A stretch of DNA of 56,591 nucleotides, taken from an uncultured Spirochaetaceae bacterium (GTDB lineage Bacteria > Spirochaetota > Spirochaetia > Sphaerochaetales > Sphaerochaetaceae). The stretch spans positions 1 to 56,591 of the forward strand of contig CALXKJ010000014.1 in assembly GCA_944388955.1 (NCBI GenBank), read 5' to 3'. Below the pieces are notes generated by a model that made no database searches, had not been told where the DNA came from, and saw only the letters and a list, made by a program, of their open reading frames with translations. Position 1 is the first letter of the stretch. Each line of letters starts with the position of its first letter. Positions 24,453 to 32,375 of this stretch are shown here, piece after piece. A program made the translations under genes and the position numbers.

Positions 24453-26513
24453 ATGGCGAAAGAAAAGGACAACGCAATCAAAGCCCCTTACATAAACAGG
24501 GAATATTCATGGCTTCAGTTCGATAGAAGAGTGCTGGATCAGGCAAGAAATCCCGATAACCCTCTTCTTGAACGCTGCCGCTTCCTTTCCATTTTCATTT
24601 CCAATCTCGATGAATTCGTGCGTGTGCGGCTTGGCTCTCTTGTCAATCTCGAGCTTCATAGCCCTGGCTATATTGATAACAAGACAGGCATGAACGCACG
24701 TGACCAGATAAACATGATCCTTAATCTTCTTCCTGGATTATACAAGAAGTCTGATGAGACATTCTCGAAGCTCAGGCGTGAGCTCAAGTCTTCCGGTGTT
24801 GATATCATCATGCACAATACAATCACGGAAACACAGAAGGTGAAGGCGTTGCAGTATTTCCAGGAGAATGTCATTCCTTTCCTTTCCCCCCTTGTTCTTG
24901 ATGCAAAGCATCCGATGATCCGTTTCGAGAACCAGCGTCTTTATCTCGTCCTCCGCCTTGAGCGCGACGGACGTGAGATGTTCGGTGTTGTCTCGATGGG
25001 CATGCGGATTGAGCCTCTTATCAGGATAGGAGGTGGGAAGAAAGTGAAGCTGCTTCCCGCGGAAGAGATGCTCTATCTCTTCGGTGATACGCTATTCCCA
25101 GGTACCACCATCAAGGAGAAATCCCTCCTTAGGGTGACGAGGAATGCCGATTTTGAGGCGACTGTCGAGGATGCTGATATCGAATACGATTTCGACTTCT
25201 CGAAGCTTATAAGAAACAGAATCGAGAGCAGGGGAAGCCTTGCTGTCGTCAGACTTGAGATGAATACACAGTCAGATGAGCTCAAGCAGTTTCTTATCAA
25301 GCACCTTGGAATAAAGAAGAATCAGGTATTCATGGTTGAAGGCTCCTTCTCTTATAAATACATGTTTGATCTCGACAGGTTCTTCCCCCTCGAGGAGCGT
25401 ACAAAGCTCAGATACCCCGCATTCAAAGGCAGTGTTCCCGCTGGTCTTGAGCGCGGCGTCATGATTGATACAGTGCTTAAGCGTGATGTTTTCCTCTCAT
25501 ATCCATTCCAGTCGATGGATCCGCTTCTCTGGCTTCTTGAGGAATGTGCGGATGACCCGAGGGTTTCGAATATAAAGATAACAATCTATCGCCTTGCGAA
25601 GAATTCTCGTATAGTGGCTTCCCTTGTAAGAGCGGCTGAGAACGGCAAGGATGTCTCTGTTGTTATGGAGCTCTGTGCACGTTTCGATGAAGAGTCTAAT
25701 CTGAGTTATGCGCGCGAGCTTCAGGAGGCGGGGTGTACTGTCTTCTATGGCATCGAGAACTACAAAGTGCATTCGAAGATTATCTCCATCGTCCTTCGTG
25801 ATAACGGAAAGATCCGCTATATAACGCATCTCGGCACAGGCAATTACAATGAGAGCACCGCTAAGCAGTATACAGATCTGAATATCATCACATCTGACAG
25901 GGAAATCGGACTTGATGGTGTAGCTTTCTTCCGTAATCTCGCCACTCTTACGATGGACTATAAATATAGACGTCTTCTCGTCGCTCCAGAGACGCTGAAG
26001 TCAGGTCTGGTCGCTGAAATGGATAAGGAGATAGCGAAAGGTCCAGAGGGCTCTATTACATGCAAGATGAATTCTCTTTCCGACAAGGAGCTTATCGACA
26101 AGCTCGTCGAAGCTTCCAATGCAGGCGTCAGAATCCGCCTTCTCATAAGGGGCATAAGCTGTCTTCTTCCTGGTGTTCCAGGGCTCACAGAGAATATTGA
26201 GATAATGAGTATCGTCGGACGCTTCCTTGAGCATTCCAGAATCTATTACTTCGGCTCAGGCAGCATGTATATATCATCGGCAGATCTGATGACCAGAAAC
26301 ATTGACAGGAGAGTGGAGATTGCAACCCCTGTTCTAGATCCGAAGATAAAGAAGACGATAGCGAAGATGCTTGAGATTATGTTCGAGGATCATGCGAAGG
26401 GCAGAACGCTTTCAAATGAAGGACATTATTCCCCGCTTGTGACATCTGATGATGGCACAGACTCCCAGAAGCGGTTCCTTGAGATGTATCGTGGAGGTAA
26501 GAGCTACCTTTGA
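24453..26513 (+). CDS. ppk: Polyphosphate kinase 1
   Basis: Synthesises polyphosphate from the gamma-phosphate of ATP, reversibly; 686 aa, standard length. N-terminal domain INREYSWLQFDRRVLDQA and the SIFISNLDEFVRVR segment are diagnostic. The autophosphorylated histidine is His440 in YKVHSKI (E. coli His435), and the second catalytic histidine is His594 in FLEHSRIYYFG. HLGTGNYNESTAKQYTDL is also conserved. GGAGGAATGAATTT gives a ribosome-binding site inside the end of the Ppx-like gene, 4 bases away. It forms an operon with the Ppx-like and PFK genes and is followed by a strong terminator. Confidence 0.97.
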   Translation: MAKEKDNAIKAPYINREYSWLQFDRRVLDQARNPDNPLLERCRFLSIFISNLDEFVRVRLGSLVNLELHSPGYIDNKTGMNARDQINMILNLLPGLYKKSDETFSKLRRELKSSGVDIIMHNTITETQKVKALQYFQENVIPFLSPLVLDAKHPMIRFENQRLYLVLRLERDGREMFGVVSMGMRIEPLIRIGGGKKVKLLPAEEMLYLFGDTLFPGTTIKEKSLLRVTRNADFEATVEDADIEYDFDFSKLIRNRIESRGSLAVVRLEMNTQSDELKQFLIKHLGIKKNQVFMVEGSFSYKYMFDLDRFFPLEERTKLRYPAFKGSVPAGLERGVMIDTVLKRDVFLSYPFQSMDPLLWLLEECADDPRVSNIKITIYRLAKNSRIVASLVRAAENGKDVSVVMELCARFDEESNLSYARELQEAGCTVFYGIENYKVHSKIISIVLRDNGKIRYITHLGTGNYNESTAKQYTDLNIITSDREIGLDGVAFFRNLATLTMDYKYRRLLVAPETLKSGLVAEMDKEIAKGPEGSITCKMNSLSDKELIDKLVEASNAGVRIRLLIRGISCLLPGVPGLTENIEIMSIVGRFLEHSRIYYFGSGSMYISSADLMTRNIDRRVEIATPVLDPKIKKTIAKMLEIMFEDHAKGRTLSNEGHYSPLVTSDDGTDSQKRFLEMYRGGKSYL

Positions 26514-26519
26514 TTTATG

Positions 26520-26545
26520 GCAGGGCAGAGATGTCCTGCTTTTTT
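26520..26545 (+). terminator. Rho-independent terminator of the pfk-ppx-ppk operon
   Basis: GCAGGGCA and TGTCCTGC pair (8 bp, one G-U) around a GAGA tetraloop, followed by six T residues. Confidence 0.9.
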
Positions 26546-26554
26546 GATATTACC

Positions 26555-26705
26555 TATCAAAAATGTGAGATTTGCTATCAAAAATAGCGTTTTTTGAATC
26601 AAAAATCTGATTTCTAAAATAAAAAATAAAACATCTAAAATAGATAATTATTTATAATAAAAAGAAATAAATTGAATATCAAAAATGATAGAAAATATCA
26701 AAAAT
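26555..26705. repeat. Phased A-tract repeats (TATCAAAAAT family)
   Basis: In the 400-base gene-free stretch 26514-26916, the decamer TATCAAAAAT occurs at 26555, 26576, 26677 and 26696, with AATCAAAAAT at 26597. The first three start exactly 21 bases apart, and two further degenerate 21-bp units (26618, 26639) continue the series. The last pair is 19 bases apart. A-tracts repeated at two helical turns predict strong DNA curvature. The rest of the stretch (26706-26903) shows nothing I can name. Confidence 0.75.
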
Positions 26706-26903
26706 CATTGAAAACTATCTATAAATTGGCAAGAGAATACCATTTCTAGGCGCAGCGAAAGATGGTGATGAATTGCCGCATCTGCTTGGTTTGTAAGCAT
26801 ATAATGGTAAAATAAAGCTCAGGATGACATTGCCTGATAAACCGAAGAGCAAATGGCAGCCTTTCATAGCTGTATGAACATGATTAATCTCAGGATGTAG
26901 GGG

Positions 26904-26909
26904 TATTAT
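26904..26909 (+). promoter_or_regulatory. -10-like hexamer directly before the second MATE gene
   Basis: TATTAT ends 7 nt before ATG 26917, and no Shine-Dalgarno sequence is present in the 30 bases upstream. If used, the transcript would start at or next to the ATG. No clear -35. Confidence 0.35.
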
Positions 26910-26916
26910 CTCTGCC

Positions 26917-28256
26917 ATGGAAAACACATCTTCTGATTTTACTGAAGGGCGTATCGCCGGCAAATTGATACGTTTCATGCTTCCTATTCTCGGAGCGCTT
27001 ATCCTGCAAGCCGCGTATGGAGCGGTAGATGTTCTCATGGTTGGCTGGTTCGGCTCAACGGAGGGGCTTTCCGGAGTATCTACAGGAAGCAGTATCATAA
27101 ATCTTGTAACGTTTGTCCTTACGGGTCTTGCGACGGGAATCACGGTTCTCTTAGGAAATTTCATCGGAAGCAGGAATACAGAGAGAGCAGGGAAGATGCT
27201 CGGCTCCGCGATTCTATTCTTTGTCATTGTGGGAGTTGTGCTCACTGCTGCACTCCTTGTTTTCGCTGAGCCGATCGCAAGACTCATGAGGGCTCCTGAG
27301 GAAGCTGTCAGCAATACTGTGTCATATGTTCGCATATGCGGCGGTGGAATCATATTCATCATCGCGTACAACGTCATAAGCTGTATATTGCGAGGAATCG
27401 GGAATTCCCGTCTTCCTCTCATCTTCGTCGCTATTGCATGCGTTGCGAACATCATCGGGGACTATGTGCTTATCGCTATCTTCCATATGGATGAGGCGGG
27501 TGCCGCTATCGCGACTGTTGTGGCCCAGGCTATCTCCGTACTCTTGTCGCTTGTTATCCTCAGGAAGGAAAAGCTTCCGTTTCATATAAGAAGGAAGGGT
27601 TTCACATTCAGCAGCGAGCTTGGGCTTTTCCTTAAAGTAGGCTCTCCTATAGCTCTTCAGGAGCTCATGACGCAGATTTCATTCCTCGCTCTTATCGCAT
27701 TCATCAATAATCTCGGTCTTGAGGCATCGGGTGGGTATGGTGTTGCGAACAAGATTGTAACATTCGTTATGCTTATCCCATCATCTATAATGCAGTCTCT
27801 TTCATCATTCATCGCGCAGAATGTAGGTGCGGGAAGGGAAGACAGAGCGAAGAAGACTATGGTTACCGGTATGGCGATCGGAGCAGGAATCGGTGTGTTC
27901 ATGTTCCTTCTTGCATTCTTCTGCGGCGGGAGTATCTCGCACATTTTCGCAACGGATGAAGGGGTTATTATGCGCTCTGCTGAGTATCTGAAGGGTTTTG
28001 CGCCTGAAGCTATTGTCACAGCTGTGCTCTTCTCGTTCATGGGATATTTCAGTGGGCATGGGAAGACTTTTTTCGTGATGATCCAGTCATGATGCAGACG
28101 TTTATTGTCCGCCTCCCTGTGGCATACATCATGGCAACCCAGCCTGATCCAAGTCTGACGATGATTGGCATCGCGGCTCCGCTTGCCACTGTGTTCGGCA
28201 TTCTAATCAATACACTTTATTTTGCTTATTTTGTGGAGAAAGAGAAGAAAATCTGA
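26917..28256 (+). pseudogene. MATE-family exporter gene interrupted by a frameshift near its 3' end
   Basis: The first frame encodes 391 aa of a MATE antiporter (IAGKLIRFMLPILGALILQAAYGAVDVLMVGWFGS, GLATGITVLLGNFIGS) and stops at 28090-28092, right after GHGKTFFVMIQS. The expected last transmembrane region continues without interruption in another frame (28089-28256: MMQTFIVRLPVAYIMATQPDPS to FVEKEKKI, 55 aa). Together they give about 446 aa, the normal family length. Adding one base near 28088-28090 would restore the frame. This could be a real mutation or an assembly error; the last one or two helices would be lost. The substrate is unknown. There is no Shine-Dalgarno sequence at the start. 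Confidence 0.8.
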
Positions 28257-28260
28257 AAGA

Positions 28261-28299
28261 GAAAGAAGAAGCCCCTCTGCCATTGTGAAGCCGAGGGGC
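28261..28299 (-). terminator. Terminator of the argR-pgi transcript (possibly bidirectional)
   Basis: GCCCCTC and GAGGGGC (28271-28277, 28293-28299) form a 7-bp G+C stem. On the minus strand it is followed by TTCTTCTTTC. It lies between convergent MATE and pgi genes. Confidence 0.6.
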
Positions 28300-28321
28300 A
28301 TGAATTATCCATTATATAAAT

Positions 28322-29899
28322 TCAGATGAGGAAAGAAGCGTATGCTTTCAGAATCTCATCGCCTTCACAGCCTGCGAGGACTTTCTTCGCAAGCACCTTG
28401 CCAAGCTGGACGCCTTCCTGATCGAATGAGTTGAGATTCCAGATGAATCCCTGGAACATTACCTTGTTCTCATAATGCGCAAGAAGCGCTCCAAGCGAAG
28501 CTGGTGTAAGTTCTTCGCCATAGATGAGGGATGAAGGCCTGTTCCCATCGAATTCCTTGTTCGGATTCTCGTCGTCCTTGCCTCTTGCGAATGCTGCAAT
28601 CTGGGCAGTGAGATTCGCGTTGAGCTTTGTCTGGCTATAAGAGCCAGCTGTTACGATATCCTTACCATACTGGCATTTTCTGAATCCAATGAACTGAAGA
28701 GGGATGATATCAGAGCCCTGATGCAGAAGCTGATAGAAGGAATGCTGTCCGTTTGTTCCAGGCTCGCCGAAAATCACAGGACCTGTAGGATAGCTTATCT
28801 TCTCACCATTTCTGTTCACATGCTTTCCGTTGGATTCCATATCAAGCTGCTGAAGGTGTGCAGGGAAGCGTGATAGCGCCTGGGAATATGGAAGGATTGC
28901 AGTTGCAGGATAGCCCATGATGTTTCTCAGGTAGAAACCGATAAGAGCATCAAGAAGCGCTCCATTCTTGGTTATGTCCTTCTCTGTTGAAAGCACATCT
29001 TCCTCGTGTGCACCGTCCAGCAGTGCTTTGAATGTGTCAAAGCCGTATGCAAGAGACAGAACGACACCGCCGACTGCTGATGTGGATGAGTATCTTCCTC
29101 CGATATAATCATCAATGAAGAATGATGCGAGCATCGATTCATCCTTCGCGAGAGGTGAGGTCTTGGATGTGACTGCGACCATGTGCTTTGAAGGTACAAA
29201 GCCATCAATAGGTGCATTCTTCAGTGTCTCAAGGACGAGATCCCTGTTTGTGAGCGTTTCCTGTGTAGTCCCGCTTTTTGAAACAAGTATGAAGAGTGTG
29301 CGCTCAAAATCGAGACGCTCTATCACAGCCGCGGCATCGTCGGGGTCGACATTCGAGATGAATTCGCCTTTGAGCTGCTTCACGTTGTTTCCATCCGCCC
29401 AGCCTTTAAGAGCGAGGTAGAGAGCACGAGGACCAAGATCCGAGCCTCCGATACCAATCTGGCATACAGTAGTGAATGTCTTGCCTGTGGAGCCCTTTAT
29501 GCTTCCGTTTCTCACGCCTTCTGAGAAGTCGTGGATCTTCTTCAATTCACCTTTGTAGAAATCATCCTTGTCCTCGCCGTCAGCTTCAATTTTGCTGCCG
29601 AGTACGTTACCTCTTGTGAGGTGATGAAGGACAAGTCTTTTCTCACCGGGATTCATCATTTTCCCTGAAAGTATTTCCTTATACTTCCCGATGAGATCCA
29701 TTTCATCGGAAAGTGCCTGCAGCTCTTTGATTGTATCATCGGATACAGGCATTGCTGCCCAGTTGTAGCTCAGACCTCCGCCGAGCTTGACTGATGATGA
29801 TTTCACGCGTTCAGGAGTGAGAAGCTCCTTGACCGAATTCTTCTTTCCTTCCTTGAGGGCTTTGTAGCCTTCTGTTCTGTCGAGATTGATGTATTCCAT
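28322..29899 (-). CDS. pgi: Glucose-6-phosphate isomerase
   Basis: Interconverts glucose 6-phosphate and fructose 6-phosphate; 525 aa. Signatures: VCQIGIGGSDLGPRALYLAL, LVSKSGTTQETLTN (sugar-phosphate-binding SIS motif), DDYIGGRYSSTSAVGGV (PGI signature 1) and GEPGTNGQHSFYQLLHQG (signature region with catalytic Glu and His). It starts one base after the argR stop, with AAAGGA as ribosome-binding site inside the end of argR. Co-transcription of a glycolytic gene with argR is unusual, and the argR operator would then also influence pgi. Confidence 0.96.
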   Translation of the reverse strand: MEYINLDRTEGYKALKEGKKNSVKELLTPERVKSSSVKLGGGLSYNWAAMPVSDDTIKELQALSDEMDLIGKYKEILSGKMMNPGEKRLVLHHLTRGNVLGSKIEADGEDKDDFYKGELKKIHDFSEGVRNGSIKGSTGKTFTTVCQIGIGGSDLGPRALYLALKGWADGNNVKQLKGEFISNVDPDDAAAVIERLDFERTLFILVSKSGTTQETLTNRDLVLETLKNAPIDGFVPSKHMVAVTSKTSPLAKDESMLASFFIDDYIGGRYSSTSAVGGVVLSLAYGFDTFKALLDGAHEEDVLSTEKDITKNGALLDALIGFYLRNIMGYPATAILPYSQALSRFPAHLQQLDMESNGKHVNRNGEKISYPTGPVIFGEPGTNGQHSFYQLLHQGSDIIPLQFIGFRKCQYGKDIVTAGSYSQTKLNANLTAQIAAFARGKDDENPNKEFDGNRPSSLIYGEELTPASLGALLAHYENKVMFQGFIWNLNSFDQEGVQLGKVLAKKVLAGCEGDEILKAYASFLI

Positions 29900-29900
29900 A

Positions 29901-30371
29901 TTATTCCTTTATCTCCGGGATACGTGCATTGAAACTATCCAGGAGATCCTCCTTTGTCATTCCTTCCCTGAGGATAACGAATATAGTGTCATCACCGGCA
30001 ACCGTGCCGAGAATTTCAGGTAGCGCGAGGACATCAAGCGCAAAACCTACGCTGTTTGCATGTCCCGGACGTGTCTTGATAACTCCGAAATTGCCAGAGA
30101 ATTCTATAGAGATTATTCCTCTTCTTACGTCCTGAATGTAGCTTTTTTCAGACTCGCTCACAAGGTCGCTCTCAGGCAGTGTGTAGTAATAGCCAGACCA
30201 TCCATCAGAGATTTTTCCGACTTTGAGCATCTTCAGATCTCGGGAGAGTGTAGCTTGCGTAACGCTGTAGCCTTCTTTCTTCAGAAGCTCGAGAAGCGTG
30301 TCCTGATTATCTATTCTGTTGTTCTTTATAAGCTCTTTGACAACAGAGAGGCGATTGTGCCTTTCCTTCAT
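29901..30371 (-). CDS. argR: Arginine repressor
   Basis: ArgR/AhrC regulator, 156 aa. The N-terminal winged helix contains the DNA-recognition segment SVTQATLSRDLKML. The C-terminal arginine-binding/hexamerisation domain contains GTVAGDDTIFVILRE (the GTIAGDDT motif whose aspartates bind arginine). GGAGG stands 6 nt before the ATG. Directly upstream are three ArgR-like half sites (30388-30414), pointing to autoregulation. The gene forms a two-gene unit with pgi. Confidence 0.95.
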   Translation of the reverse strand: MKERHNRLSVVKELIKNNRIDNQDTLLELLKKEGYSVTQATLSRDLKMLKVGKISDGWSGYYYTLPESDLVSESEKSYIQDVRRGIISIEFSGNFGVIKTRPGHANSVGFALDVLALPEILGTVAGDDTIFVILREGMTKEDLLDSFNARIPEIKE

Positions 30372-30387
30372 TTATTCCTCCGAGTGT

Positions 30388-30414
30388 TATGCATAAGTAT
30401 GCATATCATATGCA
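30388..30414 (-). promoter_or_regulatory. Candidate ArgR operator upstream of argR
   Basis: Two TATGCATA palindromes (30388-30395, 30398-30405), then a perfect inverted repeat TGCATAT-C-ATATGCA (30400-30414), give half sites about 10 bp apart, as expected for ArgR dimers on one face of the helix. It lies just upstream of the argR ribosome-binding site. The exact consensus in this lineage is unknown. Confidence 0.6.
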
Positions 30415-30448
30415 ATTCTACCGCTCAAAAGCGCAGGATGCAATACGC

Positions 30449-31780
30449 TTATTCAGTCGATACTGTATCTTTATTCTCTTCGTCGCGTGGCAGGATTATA
30501 TTGAGGATTATAGCGACAATGGCGGCAATCACGACAGGCGATGAGGCGAACACCATCGTAACCCACTCCGGAAAGCGTGAAAGGGACTCACTTACCATGC
30601 TGACACCCATACCGAGAGCGGCGGAAAGTCCGACTATAGAAGTGTTTCTGTAGCTCATTGGCTGCATTGCGACCAGCTTCATGCCTGTCATGGCAATTGA
30701 TGCAAATACTGATACGGTTGCACCTCCCAGCACGCATTGGGGTATGGTAGTAAGAAGTGCTGAGAATTTCGGTACAAGTCCTGCCGCAAGGAGCATTCCC
30801 GCAGTAAGAGCGAGAACGCGCCGGTTGATGACTTTTGTTGATGATACTATTCCCACATTCTGGGAGTATGTCGCATTTGGAAGTCCTCCGAAGAGCGATG
30901 AAAGGATATTCGAAACTCCGAAACCGATTATACCGCCTCTGAGTTCCTCTCCGCTTGGCTCCCTGTTCATTCCTCCTACAGTAGTTGCCGACATATCTCC
31001 GATAGCCTGAACAGCATTGATTGCAAACAGCACGGAGAACGCGAGGGAAGATGAGAATTCACAGCGTATGCCGAATGGTGCCACCGCAGGAAGAGCAAAA
31101 GCGGAAGCTGTTCCGATGGGAGAGAAGTCGACCATTCCGAAGAAGAAAGAAAGGATATATCCTGCTGCGATACCGATGAGAATGGAGCTGAGCTTCAGCA
31201 TTCCCTTGCCGAAATGATTCAACGCGGTAACGCATACAAGCGTGAAGATTGAAATAAGCCAGTTCTGCCATGAACCGAAGTCGGCATTCCCGGAGCCTCC
31301 CGCCATGTAGCTTATTGCGGTGGGGTAGAGCGAAAGACCGATTGTGAATACTACTGTGCCTGTAATAAGCGGAGGAAAAAGGCGATGGAGCTGTTTCGCG
31401 AAAATACCGATTATTATGGCGACAATACCGCCTATGAGCTGTGCGCCGAATATTTGGGCGAGGCCAAATTCAGATGCCACTTCCTGCATTGTCGCAAGAT
31501 AAGCAAAGCTTACACCCATTATTACAGGAAGGCGGGCACCGCAGAAACGGGTGACGCCGAAAAGCTGCAGCAGGGTTGATATGGCGGCACATACAAGAGA
31601 AGACTGTATCAGAAGGATTCGCATTGGATTGGACAGTCCAGCTGTCGCTGAGATTATGATTGCAGGTGTCACACATCCGACTATCATCGCAACAAGATGC
31701 TGCAAAGCCATCGGCAGGGAGTATCTGAGTTCTGGCAGTTTTCCATCCTTCTCGAAAAGAAGGCTCTTTGTATCTTCCAT
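30449..31780 (-). CDS. NCS2-family uracil/xanthine permease
   Basis: Nucleobase:cation symporter-2 protein, 443 aa, about 12-14 membrane segments in the inner membrane. Support: YSLPMALQHLVAMIVGCVTPAI at the N-terminus (NCS2 QH motif), the GARLPVIMGVSFAYLATMQ segment, and NATYSQNVGIVSSTKVINRRV (the family's QNVG motif). It imports a purine or uracil; the exact base is uncertain. I start at ATG 31780: the frame extends 51 codons upstream, but that part is unlike the family. There is no Shine-Dalgarno sequence; an extended -10 (TGG-TATACT) ends 6 nt before the ATG, so a leaderless mRNA is likely. Confidence 0.88.
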   Translation of the reverse strand: MEDTKSLLFEKDGKLPELRYSLPMALQHLVAMIVGCVTPAIIISATAGLSNPMRILLIQSSLVCAAISTLLQLFGVTRFCGARLPVIMGVSFAYLATMQEVASEFGLAQIFGAQLIGGIVAIIIGIFAKQLHRLFPPLITGTVVFTIGLSLYPTAISYMAGGSGNADFGSWQNWLISIFTLVCVTALNHFGKGMLKLSSILIGIAAGYILSFFFGMVDFSPIGTASAFALPAVAPFGIRCEFSSSLAFSVLFAINAVQAIGDMSATTVGGMNREPSGEELRGGIIGFGVSNILSSLFGGLPNATYSQNVGIVSSTKVINRRVLALTAGMLLAAGLVPKFSALLTTIPQCVLGGATVSVFASIAMTGMKLVAMQPMSYRNTSIVGLSAALGMGVSMVSESLSRFPEWVTMVFASSPVVIAAIVAIILNIILPRDEENKDTVSTE

Positions 31781-31786
31781 GGAGAG

Positions 31787-31795
31787 AGTATACCA
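31787..31795 (-). promoter_or_regulatory. Extended -10 promoter of the NCS2 permease
   Basis: On the minus strand TGG-TATACT (TG-N extended -10) is followed by six bases (CTCTCC) and then the ATG. No ribosome-binding site fits between, so transcription probably begins at the start codon. Confidence 0.5.
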
Positions 31796-31844
31796 TCTGT
31801 TTTCATGTTCGGATGATGTGCTATCCTTTTCAGAGGAGGATTTT

Positions 31845-32375
31845 ATGGCTTTAATCATCATTGTAGCCGTTATCGCTGTCGTTATTATCTGGGCAATCAG
31901 CTCATATAACAGCCTTGTGAAGCTTAGAAACAAAGGTGATGAGGCCGAAAGTGCGATTGACGCTCATCTCAAGGAAAGAGCAGATCTCATCCCGAATCTC
32001 GTAGAGACAGTCAAAGGCTATGCTTCCCATGAAGCTGAGACGCTGGAAAAAGCAATCGAGGCAAGAAACAGCGCTGTTGATAAACGCAGCTCGGAGCGTG
32101 AGATTTCCGGAGCGCTTGGTCATCTTTTCGCTGTGGCAGAGAATTATCCAGATCTCAAGGCTAATCAGAATTTCCTTGATCTACAGCAGCAGCTTTCACG
32201 CATAGAAGAAGAGCTGAGAAATGCCAGAAAGTACTATAACGCTATTGCCAGAGAATACAATGACAAGACTATGGTATTCCCTTCATCAATCATTGCTTCC
32301 GCCTTCCATTTCCCGAAGCGCGATTACTATGAAGCCGATGAAGAGGACAGAAAACGCGTTGATGTGAGGTTCTGA
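31845..32375 (+). CDS. lemA: LemA family membrane protein
   Basis: LemA-family protein, 176 aa: a single N-terminal membrane helix (MALIIIVAVIAVVIIWAISSYN) followed by a helical bundle outside or at the membrane. Typical segments are NSLVKLRNKGDEAESAIDAHLKERADLIPNLVETVKGYASHE and FPSSIIASAFHFPKRDYYEADEEDR. The biochemical function is unknown. LemA and DUF2207 genes are commonly adjacent, as here (1-base overlap TGATG). The start has an excellent AGAGGAGGA site. Divergent from the NCS2 permease. Confidence 0.92.
   Translation: MALIIIVAVIAVVIIWAISSYNSLVKLRNKGDEAESAIDAHLKERADLIPNLVETVKGYASHEAETLEKAIEARNSAVDKRSSEREISGALGHLFAVAENYPDLKANQNFLDLQQQLSRIEEELRNARKYYNAIAREYNDKTMVFPSSIIASAFHFPKRDYYEADEEDRKRVDVRF

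Noticed and set aside
26514-26916. A replication-origin or DnaA-box cluster in the AT-rich repeat region
   Set aside because: No TTATCCACA-like boxes and no dnaA, dnaN or gidA neighbours.
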